A stretch of DNA of 64,000 nt from Gemmatimonadaceae bacterium (GTDB lineage Bacteria > Gemmatimonadota > Gemmatimonadetes > Gemmatimonadales > Gemmatimonadaceae). The notes under the pieces are model-generated. The model searched no databases and was not told the origin of the DNA. It saw only the letters and a program-made list of their open reading frames with translations. A program made the position numbers and the translations under genes. Of the stretch, positions 53,784 through 63,793 are shown piece after piece. The DNA lies in the NCBI GenBank assembly GCA_025358925.1, contig JANYHT010000016.1:62001-126000 (forward strand), given 5' to 3'. Positions within the stretch are counted from its first letter, which is position 1. Every line of letters begins with the position of its first letter.

Positions 53784-54724
53784 GGCTTTTTTGGACCGAC
53801 GACCGGGAGCCGATCAGTGCCACTCCACTCTTGAAACGAGCCGTCAAACATCGTGGCGTCGTAGCCCATCAGTGTTGCAACAAACCAGAGTAAACTTGCC
53901 TGCTGGCCGATGTGGCAATACGTGACGACCGGTTTGCCGGCCGTGACACCGGCATCAAGAAAAAGCTTATGCAATTCTGTTGGCGCTTTAAACAAGCCAC
54001 CGGTGCTCACACTTGGGAACGGAATACTTACTGCTGTAGGTATGTGCCCAGGTCGCGGAAATCCGCCACCATCGCCGTTGTAAAATCGCGTGAGTCGCGC
54101 ATCCACCAGCGTGATGCGTGCATCGCGTGTTGCTTGTTCGACTTCGTCCATCGTCGCAATTAATGCATGCTGCGGATGCGGTGTGAAATGGGTCACCGAA
54201 GCTGACGATGCGGGCACGGTTGAGACGGCTCGCCCCTCGCTGCGCCACGTCTTGTATCCGCCGTCAAGCAACGACGTGCGATTCAGCGCGCCGAGGTAGG
54301 CGAGTGTCAGAAAGACGCGGGCGGCCGATTGCAGGGTGTCGTCGTGAGGTACGATGACAATGCGTGTTTTATCGCCGATACCGTTACTTTGGGCCCAAGT
54401 AGTGAGTTGTTCCACCGTGGGCAATTGTAATGACAACTTGCTTGCGCCGACCGGTGCGGAGATATCGGCCAGCGCAACGGGTCGCGCACCGGCAATGTGT
54501 CCGCTGTCGTATTGCGCACGCCGACCAACATGCAACACCACGAGGTCGCGGTCCTTCACATGCGATGCCAACCACGCTGTGGTGACTAACATGTTGGGGC
54601 GCGCGGCGCGCGCCGACGACGACGTCGCGATTGGTGTCGCTGCGGTGCGATGACAGGCAGTGGTCACCGCCACAACGCCAGCGAGCGCAGCGACGCAGGC
54701 GCGGTGCAGGGAACGAGCGTTCAT
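53780..54724 (-). CDS. two-domain rhodanese (sulfurtransferase) lipoprotein
   Basis: 314 residues. Signal with lipobox VTTAC (Cys24), so it is likely tied to a membrane on the outer side. First rhodanese domain about 45-165 ([20 protein letters not shown]) lacks the catalytic Cys; the second, about 190-305, has Cys270 in [15 protein letters not shown] with the CxxGxxA loop of thiosulfate/3-mercaptopyruvate sulfurtransferases. Exported rhodaneses are less common and may serve sulfur or cyanide detoxification. The stop overlaps purE by 4 bases; a link to purine synthesis is not apparent. Confidence 0.92.
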   Translation of the reverse strand: MNARSLHRACVAALAGVVAVTTACHRTAATPIATSSSARAARPNMLVTTAWLASHVKDRDLVVLHVGRRAQYDSGHIAGARPVALADISAPVGASKLSLQLPTVEQLTTWAQSNGIGDKTRIVIVPHDDTLQSAARVFLTLAYLGALNRTSLLDGGYKTWRSEGRAVSTVPASSASVTHFTPHPQHALIATMDEVEQATRDARITLVDARLTRFYNGDGGGFPRPGHIPTAVSIPFPSVSTGGLFKAPTELHKLFLDAGVTAGKPVVTYCHIGQQASLLWFVATLMGYDATMFDGSFQEWSGTDRLPVVGPKKP

Positions 54725-54804
54725 GGAGGTGTGGCAGTAGGGGAATGCGAGATCACGTTGCCAATACGATAGCCAATTTCGTGAATGCGCGGCAGTTTAG
54801 CGCT

Positions 54805-56175
54805 ATGACCAACTCCGGCACTTCGTCACGCACGCCAGAACCAGTCCGGTACGATGCGCGGCTTGGCACCTTTTCCGGCACGATGCTGGTGGTCGGCGGC
54901 ATCATCGGCTCCGGTATTTTCCTGTCGCCGTCAGTGGTGGCGCAACGAGTTGGCACGGCCTCGCTCACTCTAGGCGCGTGGGGGTTGGGAGCCATCATCG
55001 CGATTCTGGGTGGCTTCATATACGCGGAGCTCGGTGCGCGTCGCCCATTCGCCGGGGGCACGTATGTCTACCTGCGCGAAGCGTGGGGGCCGTTGCCAGC
55101 ATTTCTTTACGGGTGGGCGCTGTTTCTCATTATGGCCACGGGTGCAATTGCCGCCGTCGCGATGACCGGGTCAAGCTACCTCGCAACGATGCTTGGCCTT
55201 GGTTCGGAGGCCGCGAAGCCATTGGCCTTCGCGCTTATTGTGATACTCACGGTGATTAATGTGCTCGGTGTTCGTATCGGCGCGACCACCGGCAATGTGT
55301 TGACGGTGCTGAAGCTGTCGGCGATTGGCATGTTGATCATCGCGGCGTTTACGCTCGCGCCAGCGCATCAGCTACCTCCGGTCGTGCAGACAGCGCCGCT
55401 GCTGGTGCCGCGCGGCGGTTGGGCGGTAATGCTTGCTATGGGCGCCGCGCTTGTGCCGGTCTTGTTTTCATTTGGCGGTTGGCAACAAACCAACGCGGTG
55501 GCCGAAGAGTTGATGAATCCTGAGCGCACCTTGCCGCGTTCGTTGATTTTCGGCGTATTGATTGTTGCAGCAACGTATCTCTCCGTAAATGTGGCGTACT
55601 TACGCGCTCTTGGGGTTGAGGGTTTGGCACGCAGTCAGGCGCCGGCCGCTGATACCATGTTTGTGTATCTCGGTGCTGCTGGGAGGACGCTCATCACGTT
55701 CGGTATCGTAACTTCCACGATTGGATTTCTGAGTATGGTCATCCTCATGTCCGCACGCGTCTATCAAGCAATGGCTGCGGACGGACTATTTTTTACGAGC
55801 ATGGCGACGCTCAACCCGCGGACGCGGACGCCCGTTGCGGCGCTCATTGCGCAGGGTGTTGTTGCGCTGCTCTTGTTGCTTACGGGTACGTTTGGACAAC
55901 TGCTCGACTATGTGGTTTTCGCTGATTGGATTTTTTTTGGTGCGACGGCCGCCTCGTTATTTGTGCTGCGCGCGGCAGATGCGACGAGTGATCGCCGTCC
56001 AAAAACGCTGGTTCCGCTCCATCCGATCAGCACATTCATTTTCATTGCCGCCGCATTTTATGTCGTGCTTGGGTCGGTAACATCCAACCCCGGTAATGCC
56101 GCGCGCGGTGCAGGGCTGATCGCGCTGGGACTTCCCGTGTATGCGTATTGGAAACGCCGAAAGGGAGCCTCATGA
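54805..56175 (+). CDS. APC superfamily amino acid permease
   Basis: 456 residues from ATG 54805 with about 12 helices. The first helix holds the APC signature FSGTMLVVGGIIGSGIFLSP, followed by GALGAIIAILGGFIYAELG-like helix 2 and FAGGTYVYLREAWGPLPAF. Conserved ELMNPERTLPRSL (intracellular loop, EE-NP region) and FGQLLDYVVFADW-type later helices fit the amino acid/polyamine/organocation family. The substrate cannot be read. It is divergent from the rhodanese gene, and the MOSC gene follows with an ATGA overlap (56172-56175). Confidence 0.92.
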   Translation: MTNSGTSSRTPEPVRYDARLGTFSGTMLVVGGIIGSGIFLSPSVVAQRVGTASLTLGAWGLGAIIAILGGFIYAELGARRPFAGGTYVYLREAWGPLPAFLYGWALFLIMATGAIAAVAMTGSSYLATMLGLGSEAAKPLAFALIVILTVINVLGVRIGATTGNVLTVLKLSAIGMLIIAAFTLAPAHQLPPVVQTAPLLVPRGGWAVMLAMGAALVPVLFSFGGWQQTNAVAEELMNPERTLPRSLIFGVLIVAATYLSVNVAYLRALGVEGLARSQAPAADTMFVYLGAAGRTLITFGIVTSTIGFLSMVILMSARVYQAMAADGLFFTSMATLNPRTRTPVAALIAQGVVALLLLLTGTFGQLLDYVVFADWIFFGATAASLFVLRAADATSDRRPKTLVPLHPISTFIFIAAAFYVVLGSVTSNPGNAARGAGLIALGLPVYAYWKRRKGAS

Positions 56176-57032
56176 GCGCGAGCGTAGGCGCGCTGTTCGT
56201 CTATCCGCTGAAAAGCGCTGCGGGCATCGCGGTCGACGAGCTTACGTTCGACGCGCGAGGTCCGATCGGCGATCGACGATGGATGCTGGTCGACGAGAGC
56301 GGTATTGCGCTGACCCAGCGTGCGCTGCCGCGTCTCGCACTGGTCCAACCGTCATTTCTGACGCCTGACTGCAATGGCGCGATACGGCTGGATGTGGTTG
56401 CGACGAGCGGCATTGCGATTACACCGCCAACACATGGCGTCGCGCGCGACGTTCGAATTTGGGACGATGTTGTGCCGGTGTACGACGCCGGAGACCGTGC
56501 CGCCGAGTGGTGTTCGAACGTACTGCATGTTGCGTGTCGACTCGTGTTCTTAGCCGACGTTGCACATCGCCCGCTCAATGCGCGCTTCGCGGGTCCGCTT
56601 CCTGTAACGGGCAGAGAGACGACGTTATCGGACGGTGCACCGTTGCTACTGCTGGGGCAAGCCAGCATTGACGCATTGAACGAACGGCTGATCGCCGCCG
56701 CGACTCAGCCACTGACGCTATTTCGCTTCCGTCCAAATATCTTGGTGATTGGTACAACGGCGCACGAAGAGGACGAGTGGAGTGAAATTACAATCGGATC
56801 TGTGACAATTGGTGTGGGAGCGCCATGTGCGCGTTGTATGATCACCACGATTGATCCAGGCACCGCAGCGAGTGGTATCGAACCGCTTCGCACATTGGCG
56901 ACGTACCGACGTCACGCTGGTGGAGTGGTGTTTGGTGTGAACGCGACGGTCGGGCAAAGCACTGACGCTGCGCCACGTCGCTTGTGCGTCAATGATTCGA
57001 TTCATGTACGTGTTCGTAAAGCGTCGCCCTGA
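56172..57032 (+). CDS. MOSC domain-containing protein, YcbX/MARC-like
   Basis: 286 residues from ATG 56172. The N-terminal MOSC_N beta-barrel starts VGALFVYPLKSAAGIAVDEL and continues GPIGDRRWMLVDESGIALTQ. The MOSC part has FRPNILV and PCARCMITTIDPGTAA, the latter with the molybdenum-coordinating Cys (PCxRC). MOSC proteins such as YcbX and mammalian MARC reduce N-hydroxylated compounds using the molybdenum cofactor. No 2Fe-2S C-terminal domain is present, so electrons must come from another protein. It is coupled to the APC permease gene. moaC at 45919 supports cofactor synthesis in this organism. Confidence 0.92.
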   Translation: MSASVGALFVYPLKSAAGIAVDELTFDARGPIGDRRWMLVDESGIALTQRALPRLALVQPSFLTPDCNGAIRLDVVATSGIAITPPTHGVARDVRIWDDVVPVYDAGDRAAEWCSNVLHVACRLVFLADVAHRPLNARFAGPLPVTGRETTLSDGAPLLLLGQASIDALNERLIAAATQPLTLFRFRPNILVIGTTAHEEDEWSEITIGSVTIGVGAPCARCMITTIDPGTAASGIEPLRTLATYRRHAGGVVFGVNATVGQSTDAAPRRLCVNDSIHVRVRKASP

Positions 57033-57034
57033 CA

Positions 57035-58390
57035 TCAGCGCACTGGGAATGTCAGACGCACCGTGTTCGTCCCATTCTCTCGCGTGATCGAAAGGTCGCC
57101 GTGATGCGCCGTCGCGACCCAACGTACGATGGAAAGCCCAAGTCCTGTTGCATCACGCGCCGGCGATTCGGAGGGCAGCGCAAACGATGCGCCGGAGCTG
57201 GATACTTCCAGTGCGCACCGCGTTGTCACGCGATAACAGGAGACGATGACAGGCGATTCGTTGGTCCCATGTCGACACGCATTTTCAAGCAGTTCTAACA
57301 GCGCCTCTTGCAGAAGCGCGGCGTTGCCACGGATACTGACCGGCTCGGCAATTCCGATGGCAAGCGCACGACCCAGCGCGGTTGCGCGTGCGCGCATCAG
57401 GTCTGTGCATTCGAGCACGAGGCTGTCTAACTCAACGTCATCCTCGAGCCGGACCGGCTCACCGGTGCGCGCCTCGGCCAACAAAAACAGTTCGTCCACG
57501 CGACGACGCATTTGCTCCGCAGCCGTGCGAATGCGGCCCAACGTTGCCTGCATGCGATCGACACTCGGTACCGACGTGAGCTCGTACGCCGCCTCGCCGA
57601 GCACCAACGTGAGCGGCGTGCGAATTTGGTGCGCTGCCTCGCGCACAAATCCTCGATTGCGATGTTGCGCCTCCTCCAGACGTACCAGAAGCGCATTAAA
57701 CTCTTCCGCCAATGCGCTGACCTCATCGCGCGGCGTTGTCACGCGGAGCCGCTGCGACAGGTCTGATGGCGCAATAGCCGCGATGGCGTCCGCCAGTGAA
57801 GTCACCGGCAGTAAGGCTCGGCGTGCCAGCAGGTATCCGACAACCAGACTGACCAGCACGATGAGCGGGGACGTAATAGCAAGCACGATGCCGAGCAGTT
57901 GCGTGTCGCTCTCAATCCCTTCGGTGGACGCGAAAGCAATGGCCGTAATACGCTGCGTGCGCCCGCCCGTGAGCGCAATAGTTTTGCGTACGGCAGCTGC
58001 CTGATAGTCTGGCCCGTGGCCGTCAACGTCAAAGCGTTGTGCGTGCTGCCGACCGAACGTGCGTAGGATGCGCGTACTCGCCGAATCGACGTCAACAGCA
58101 GCGAGAAGCAAATCATGGTCGTCAATGAGCAAAAATGTGTCATCGTCGCGCGGCCACTCGGCTGCGACTTCACTGGCGATGTACGTGAGTGACGAATCTG
58201 GGGTGTCGCGCAGTTCCCGCTCGATGCGCACGAACACCGCGCGATTGATGGCGTCGAGCTTTGCATCAAGACGGCGTCGGGATTCACGGTTCAGGTAACC
58301 CAACGCGGCGGCCGCGAGGATGGCGAGGCCAACACCAAACGCCAACGCGAAACCCGCAGTCAGCCGAAGGCGGAGCCGACTAGTCGCCAT
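57035..58390 (-). CDS. sensor histidine kinase of the RND/PepSY operon
   Basis: 451 residues from ATG 58390, which overlaps the 3' end of the regulator gene by 11 bases. Two helices (11-32 and 166-188) enclose a periplasmic sensor of about 130 residues. HAMP about 190-240 (RRALLPVTSLADAIAAIAPS). Phosphorylated His254 is in GFVREAAHQIRTPLTLVLGE. N box LLELLENACRHG and the G box ATGLGLSIVRWVATAHHG follow. It belongs with OmpR-type regulators, and metal-sensing kinases of this kind (CzcS/CusS) often stand by RND pumps. The stop lies 3 bases from the convergent MOSC gene stop. Confidence 0.93.
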   Translation of the reverse strand: MATSRLRLRLTAGFALAFGVGLAILAAAALGYLNRESRRRLDAKLDAINRAVFVRIERELRDTPDSSLTYIASEVAAEWPRDDDTFLLIDDHDLLLAAVDVDSASTRILRTFGRQHAQRFDVDGHGPDYQAAAVRKTIALTGGRTQRITAIAFASTEGIESDTQLLGIVLAITSPLIVLVSLVVGYLLARRALLPVTSLADAIAAIAPSDLSQRLRVTTPRDEVSALAEEFNALLVRLEEAQHRNRGFVREAAHQIRTPLTLVLGEAAYELTSVPSVDRMQATLGRIRTAAEQMRRRVDELFLLAEARTGEPVRLEDDVELDSLVLECTDLMRARATALGRALAIGIAEPVSIRGNAALLQEALLELLENACRHGTNESPVIVSCYRVTTRCALEVSSSGASFALPSESPARDATGLGLSIVRWVATAHHGDLSITRENGTNTVRLTFPVR

Positions 58391-59069
58391 CCGCCGTAAT
58401 TCGATCGGATAGCATGTAGCCACTCCCGCGCACGGTGTGCATGAGGGGATCGAGGCCTTGACGATCTATCTTTCGACGCACGCGGCCGACGAGCACGTCG
58501 ACAGCGTTCGCTACGGGATCGAAATTGTCATCCCACACGTGCGCTAAGATGTGCGCACGCGTGAGTACGCGTCGTGGATTGCGCATCAAATACTCGAGCA
58601 ACGAAAATTCGCGTGCCGTGAGCACAATCTTTACGCCTGCGCGCTCGACGTCGTGCGTTGCCGGATCGAGGGTGAGGTCGGCGACACGTAGCAATGGCTC
58701 AAGTGTGACGGCCGGGCGGCGCGAAAGTGCGCGCAGGCGCGCCAGTAGTTCGCTGACTGCGAATGGTTTTGCCAAATAGTCGTCTGCGCCTGCATCGAGC
58801 CCGCGCACGCGATCATTCACTGCATTACGCGCCGTCAGCATCAATACGGGTGTGCGATCACCGCGCGCACGGAGCACTCGACAAACTTCAAACCCGTCAA
58901 CGTCTGGAAGTCCGAGGTCCAAGACGACGAGGTCATACGTACCCGCCGAGAGGTCGCGGAGTGCATCGACACCATTGACCGCTGCGTCAGCAGCCCATGC
59001 CGCTTCTCGAATGACGCGCACCAAGAACTCGCGCACTTCCGCGTCATCCTCTACCACCAAAACATGCAT
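58380..59069 (-). CDS. OmpR/PhoB-type response regulator of the RND/PepSY operon
   Basis: 229 residues. Receiver: EDD at 7-9, phosphoacceptor Asp51 in LVVLDLGLPD, Thr in MLTARNAV and Lys in YLAKPFAVSELLARLRAL. A winged-helix DNA-binding domain covers about 130-225 (LTAREFSLLEYLMRNPRRVL, VDVLVGRVRRKIDRQGLDPL, IHTVRGSGYML-like MHTVRGSGYML). It should control the pump genes in response to the kinase at 57035; binding sites were not identified. It begins 26 bases after the stop of the PepSY gene. Confidence 0.95.
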   Translation of the reverse strand: MHVLVVEDDAEVREFLVRVIREAAWAADAAVNGVDALRDLSAGTYDLVVLDLGLPDVDGFEVCRVLRARGDRTPVLMLTARNAVNDRVRGLDAGADDYLAKPFAVSELLARLRALSRRPAVTLEPLLRVADLTLDPATHDVERAGVKIVLTAREFSLLEYLMRNPRRVLTRAHILAHVWDDNFDPVANAVDVLVGRVRRKIDRQGLDPLMHTVRGSGYMLSDRITADGD

Positions 59070-59095
59070 GGGCTGTCAACTCCGCTGTGTCGCGT

Positions 59096-59494
59096 TTACG
59101 GCTTCTTCACCACAGCAGCAGCCGCTTTGGCCTTGGCTTTCGCAGCAGCGGCCTTATCGGCTTTGGCTTCCTTTGCCTCGTCGGCTGGCGTTTCATGTGT
59201 CACGGCGATCACGGCGCCCGTCGTGGCATCAACCGCTACTTCTTCGATGCCGGACTTACCCGCAACCTTGATGTCGAATGAATAGATCAACTTCTTCTTC
59301 TCAATCTCAATCTCCGCCGCCTGCACTTTGCCGTTTGGAACTTTGGAGAGGGCGGTTGCGGTCGCCACTTCGGGCGTGATCTTCGCTTGCTTGAGCAGGC
59401 CGGCCTTCTCTTCCTTCACCGTTGTGGTTTGCGCGCTGAGCGGTACCGCGGCGAGTGCGACGAGCGTTGCAGTGATAATGATTGTGCGATGCAT
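59096..59494 (-). CDS. PepSY domain periplasmic protein
   Basis: 132 residues from ATG 59494, with GGAG 8 bases before. Signal peptide MHRTIIITATLVALAAVPLSA. One PepSY-type domain: AGLLKQAKITPEVATATALS, then IEKKKLIYSFDIKV and VAVDATTGAVIAVTHE. The last 35 residues are Ala/Lys-rich, giving a positively charged tail. PepSY proteins are often found with two-component sensors and metal or wall functions, and may act as inhibitors or sensors. It lies between the RND pump gene (25 bases) and the regulator gene (26 bases) on the same strand, supporting a shared transcript. Confidence 0.88.
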   Translation of the reverse strand: MHRTIIITATLVALAAVPLSAQTTTVKEEKAGLLKQAKITPEVATATALSKVPNGKVQAAEIEIEKKKLIYSFDIKVAGKSGIEEVAVDATTGAVIAVTHETPADEAKEAKADKAAAAKAKAKAAAAVVKKP

Positions 59495-59519
59495 GATGTA
59501 ATCTCCGGACGAAGGAAAA

Positions 59520-62500
59520 TTATCCGACGGTGGGCAGGTGATACGCGCGCCCACGCACGGCAACAAGTAGTACGGGAACAACGAACAGTGTGATCGGTGT
59601 CGACAACGCCAGGCCGCCAATGACGGCCAACGCCAGTGGCTTTTGCAACTCACTGCCTGCACCGAGACCGAGTGCCAACGGCAGCAATCCGAACAGCGTG
59701 CACAGTGTCGTCATGAGAATCGGACGCAAGCGCACGCGTGCGGCCTCGCGAATGCCGGTCTCCAGATCAACGCCATCTGTCTGCATACGATGCCTCGTGA
59801 AATCGAGCAAGATGATACCGTTTTTCACGATCAAACCGATCAGCAGGATCAGTCCCATAAAACTGGACACGTTCAATGACGTCTTCGTGACAGACAGCAA
59901 CACCATCGCCCCCACGAACGATAATGGTGCGGCAAGAAGCACCACGAAGGGTTCGACGAACGATCGGAATTGGATAACCATGACGGCCATCACACTCACG
60001 GCAGCCAGGCCAAGCACAAGTAAAAGTGCGCCGAAGGCTTCTTGCTGACTCGCGTATCGGCCACCTAACTCAACGCGGATGCCAGCAGGGGCGGGGTATG
60101 CTGCGAGAATGGCCTTCACATCGTGAATTACTTCACTCAATGCACGGCGTTGAACGCCCGCTGTTACTGAAATAAGCTGCTGTTGATTCTCTCGCAGGTA
60201 CAAGCTGCGTACATCCGCCGTACTAAATGACGCGAGCGACGCCAATGCGCTACTGCGTCCCGTCTTGGCGGAGTAAATAGGTAGCGCGCCCAATCGGGAG
60301 GGATTAAACCGTACCGAATCGGGCGCGCGAACACGCACTGCCACGGATCGATCATCGAGACGAATGTCACCGGCCGCTACACCGAGTAGTGCTCCGCTCA
60401 CCAGTTTGCTTACATCTGCTGCGGTAAGGCCAAGCCGACTTGCTTCGCTGCTGCGAATGGCCATCGCCATCTCAGCACCTGGTTCGGCGATACCATTGTA
60501 AAAGTCTTCTAGCCCGTCCACTTTGCTGACTTTGTCCCCAAGCGTTGTCGCGTACGCTTCAAGTGCTTTGAGGTCTGCACCAAACAATTTGATTTCCATC
60601 GGACGTGCCGCTCCAGACAAATCGTCGAGCACATCCGAAAGAATTTGAATGAACTCGACGCGCGCGCGAGGCACGGCTTTTTCGACCTTTCCGCGGACTT
60701 CGTCCATCACCTCCGTGATACGACGCACTCGCCGCGACGGCGGCTGTAATCGTGCCACTACATCGCTCTTGTTCTGTTCCGTCGCGAAAAGCCCAAGCTC
60801 CGCTCCGGTACGTCGCGATGTGCCTGTCACTTCAGGTGTTTCGGCGAGAATCCGCTCGATAATGTGCAGCTGTCGATCGGTCTCCGCGAGCGCTGTGCCT
60901 CCGGGCGTTACGACATCGACGATAAACGACCCTTCGTCCATTTCTGGCAGAAAGCCGGTACCAACAAGACCGTACATGACAACGCCCGCGGCAACGAGCA
61001 GGAGCGCGGTCAGCATCATCATGCGCGAATGATGCAAGACCGATGTGAGGGCGCGCGCATAACGGTCAGAGAGCGTGTCCAGTGCGCCACCAATGCGCGC
61101 AAGCACACGGCGCGGCGCCACGTTGTTGTCGTGATCGGTGTCCGTGGCGCGAAGAAACTGATCGCTCAATAAGGGAATAATGGTGAGCGCGAGCGCGAGT
61201 GAGACGAGCACGCTGATGGTGAGCGTGAGTGAAAGCGCCGCAAAGAACTGACCCGGTACGCCTTGGAGGAGTCCGAGTGGCAAGAACACAACTACTGTGG
61301 TGATCGTGGATGATGTGACGGGGCCGATTAACTCTTGTACTGCTTCCCGAATGGCCGTCGTGCGATTCGGAGTAAAGCGCAAATGTCGTACAATATTTTC
61401 CGTAATGACTACGGCATCATCGATCACTAAGCCGATGGCAATCGCCATCGCGCCGAGGGTCATCAAGTTGAATGTTTGATTAAACAACCGCATGAGCAAT
61501 ACGGTGATCGCGAGCGTCAGCGGGATGGCGGTAGCGCTGATGGCGGTAATGCGCAAGTGACGCAGGAACAGCAACAACAGGATGACGGCTAACGCTGCGC
61601 CGATGAGCATTGCGTCACGCACGGACGTCACGGCGTCGCGCACGAGCGCCGCTTGATCATACACGGCCTTGAGGTGCACGCCCGGTGGCAGTGTCGGCGC
61701 AATTGCGGCGACCAGTCGTTCAACACTGTCCGCGACGGCCACGGTGTTGCCACCAACTTGCCGCGTGATGTTGAGTAGCGCGGCGGGCTTTCCATCACCG
61801 GAAATCACGCGCACGTGATCTTCGGTACCCGGAAGCACGGTGGCGAGATCGCGCACGCGCGTGTTCGGTGCCACAATGACGTTCGCGACGTCATCGATCG
61901 AGCGCGCTTCTTGTGCCGATACGACGAGATACTGTTTGTAGTCTTGCGCGACGCGTCCGACGGCGTCGACGGTGATGTTGCCGCGAATGGCCGTGGCAAG
62001 GTCGTCGTACGTCAAACCTGCTGCCGCGAGTCGCGTGGGATCGGCAATCACCTCGATCTCGCGAATATCCGTGCCCTGCACATCGACGCGACCGACGCCC
62101 GGCACACGTGACATCACCGGCTTGATTTGATAGCGCGCGATATCGTAGAGCGTGGCCGCGTCACCACCTTCCAGATTGTACGAAAGAATTGGGAAGAGCG
62201 ACGGTGTGAGACGTTCGATTTCCAGTGTCACACCGGCGGGCAAGTCACCGCGAATCTGCTCGACGCGCGTCCGCACCAGTTGCAGCGCGTACTGCATGTC
62301 GGTGTGTTGACTGAACGTGATGTTGACCTCGCTGGCACCGCGGATAGAATGCGATTGCACGCGCTCGACGCCTGGTACGATGCTGACAGCTTCTTCGATT
62401 GGCCGAGAGATGGCGAAGACCACTTGTCGCGCCCCTAACGACGTGCCTTGCGCGACGATCGTGATGCGCGGGAATGCCAACTCCGGATAGATCGCCGACG

Positions 62501-62636
62501 GCAATTTGAACGCCGACCACACGCCCGCCGCACTGAGGAGCGCCACCGTCAAGTACACGAATCGTTTTTGCGCGGACAGAATATCAAAGAGACTGCGGCG
62601 TGCGTTCGACGTGCGCGTTGGCTGACCCTCGCTCAC
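59520..62636 (-). CDS. RND efflux pump, AcrB/MdtB-like subunit
   Basis: 1038 residues with the RND plan (12 helices and two periplasmic loops). TM4 is AIAIGLVIDDAVVITENIVR, whose Asp-Asp pair is typical of the HAE drug/organic-compound branch, unlike the DFG type of the pump at 22101. ERVQSHSIRGASEVNITFSQ and GLILLIGLIVKNGIILLDF are further RND marks. It exports organic compounds or metals with a membrane-fusion protein and a TolC channel, whose genes lie upstream and overlap or abut it. The following PepSY and two-component genes suggest that the inducing signal may be periplasmic stress or metal. Confidence 0.93.
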   Translation of the reverse strand: MSEGQPTRTSNARRSLFDILSAQKRFVYLTVALLSAAGVWSAFKLPSAIYPELAFPRITIVAQGTSLGARQVVFAISRPIEEAVSIVPGVERVQSHSIRGASEVNITFSQHTDMQYALQLVRTRVEQIRGDLPAGVTLEIERLTPSLFPILSYNLEGGDAATLYDIARYQIKPVMSRVPGVGRVDVQGTDIREIEVIADPTRLAAAGLTYDDLATAIRGNITVDAVGRVAQDYKQYLVVSAQEARSIDDVANVIVAPNTRVRDLATVLPGTEDHVRVISGDGKPAALLNITRQVGGNTVAVADSVERLVAAIAPTLPPGVHLKAVYDQAALVRDAVTSVRDAMLIGAALAVILLLLFLRHLRITAISATAIPLTLAITVLLMRLFNQTFNLMTLGAMAIAIGLVIDDAVVITENIVRHLRFTPNRTTAIREAVQELIGPVTSSTITTVVVFLPLGLLQGVPGQFFAALSLTLTISVLVSLALALTIIPLLSDQFLRATDTDHDNNVAPRRVLARIGGALDTLSDRYARALTSVLHHSRMMMLTALLLVAAGVVMYGLVGTGFLPEMDEGSFIVDVVTPGGTALAETDRQLHIIERILAETPEVTGTSRRTGAELGLFATEQNKSDVVARLQPPSRRVRRITEVMDEVRGKVEKAVPRARVEFIQILSDVLDDLSGAARPMEIKLFGADLKALEAYATTLGDKVSKVDGLEDFYNGIAEPGAEMAMAIRSSEASRLGLTAADVSKLVSGALLGVAAGDIRLDDRSVAVRVRAPDSVRFNPSRLGALPIYSAKTGRSSALASLASFSTADVRSLYLRENQQQLISVTAGVQRRALSEVIHDVKAILAAYPAPAGIRVELGGRYASQQEAFGALLLVLGLAAVSVMAVMVIQFRSFVEPFVVLLAAPLSFVGAMVLLSVTKTSLNVSSFMGLILLIGLIVKNGIILLDFTRHRMQTDGVDLETGIREAARVRLRPILMTTLCTLFGLLPLALGLGAGSELQKPLALAVIGGLALSTPITLFVVPVLLVAVRGRAYHLPTVG

Positions 62637-63793
62637 GGCTTCGCTCGTAATACGCGCGCGCCGTCGTCGATGCCATATGCACCTTGCGCAACCACCACAT
62701 CACCTACGATGAGTCCTTCAGTGATCCATACTCGACGGCCGGCGCGCCCACCCACTTTCACGTCACGTGCGTGGGCGACACTTGCCGTATTCACGACAAA
62801 CACGCGAAAGCCCTCACCCGATGGAACGAGCGCAGCATCGGGTACCGTCAACGCGCCCGCGTGCGTTTGTACTTGAATCGTGCCAAACAGGGACTCGCCA
62901 AGTCGCAGCGTGCGTGATGGTGCCGACACAGCGACGCGCACAGCCACGCCACGATTGGCGCTGTCCACCGCCGCTGCAATATCGGTCACGCGGCCGCTCG
63001 CCACACGTGGAGCGTCAGTACTTGCACCATCGTGGAACGACACCGTATTGCCAATGCGTGCTCGCGACACATCGGCAGGTGACAGAAAGAGCACCACGTC
63101 GAGCGTGCTGGGGTCGGCAATTTCCACGAGTGGTTGGCCGGCGTCGACATTGGCGCCGAGCACCGCGTTGACGCGCGTGACGGCACCGTTGATCGGGGAC
63201 CGAACGTGCGCGAGCTCACGAACACGACGCGCGTTCAGGGCGTTCGCTCGTGCGGCGGCAAGGTCGGCCAGCGCGACATCGAGTTCTTTGCGCGGTGCGA
63301 CGCCAACGTCGACGAGACGCTGCGCGCGTGCGGCCGTGCGCTCAGCAGCAGTGAGCGCCGCTTCAGCGCTTGTGAGCGCCGCATCAAAGGCCGGCAATTC
63401 GAGCTCGACCAAGTTGGCGCCTGCTCGCACGCGATCGCCGACGGCAACGAGCACGCGAACCACGCGCGTTGGTGCAGGGGCCGACAGCAGCGCGACGTGC
63501 CCAACACGCGACGTGACGGTACCCATGTTGGAGAGTGTCTCAACGAACGCGCTTGCGTGAACAGTGTCGAGACTTGCGACGACCTCTCCTTTCGATACGG
63601 GATCGCTGGCCGACTTTCCTGTGCTATCAGTTGACGCGGTGGTGCTGGTTTTTGGTGCATCGTCAGGATCACCGCCCGCAGCCGTCTTATCCTTGCCGCC
63701 ACACGCGCACACGAGAAGCGCGGTCGCGAGTCCACACGACACCGACGTGACGCGCGCGTATTGAAACGCGAAGGGCTTACATTGAAACGTCAT
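62633..63793 (-). CDS. membrane fusion lipoprotein of the RND pump
   Basis: 386 residues. The signal ends with a lipobox (LLVCAC, Cys about 30), followed by a Thr/Ser/Asp-rich linker. Barrel-sandwich halves RVLVAVGDRVRAGANLVELE and NAVLGANVDAGQPLVEIADP flank a short alpha-hairpin (AALTAAERTAARAQRLVDVG), and a beta-barrel domain with VSFHDGASTDAPR follows. Its stop overlaps the pump start by 4 bases, and its own start overlaps the stop of the upstream channel gene by 4 bases (63790-63793). Confidence 0.92.
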   Translation of the reverse strand: MTFQCKPFAFQYARVTSVSCGLATALLVCACGGKDKTAAGGDPDDAPKTSTTASTDSTGKSASDPVSKGEVVASLDTVHASAFVETLSNMGTVTSRVGHVALLSAPAPTRVVRVLVAVGDRVRAGANLVELELPAFDAALTSAEAALTAAERTAARAQRLVDVGVAPRKELDVALADLAAARANALNARRVRELAHVRSPINGAVTRVNAVLGANVDAGQPLVEIADPSTLDVVLFLSPADVSRARIGNTVSFHDGASTDAPRVASGRVTDIAAAVDSANRGVAVRVAVSAPSRTLRLGESLFGTIQVQTHAGALTVPDAALVPSGEGFRVFVVNTASVAHARDVKVGGRAGRRVWITEGLIVGDVVVAQGAYGIDDGARVLRAKP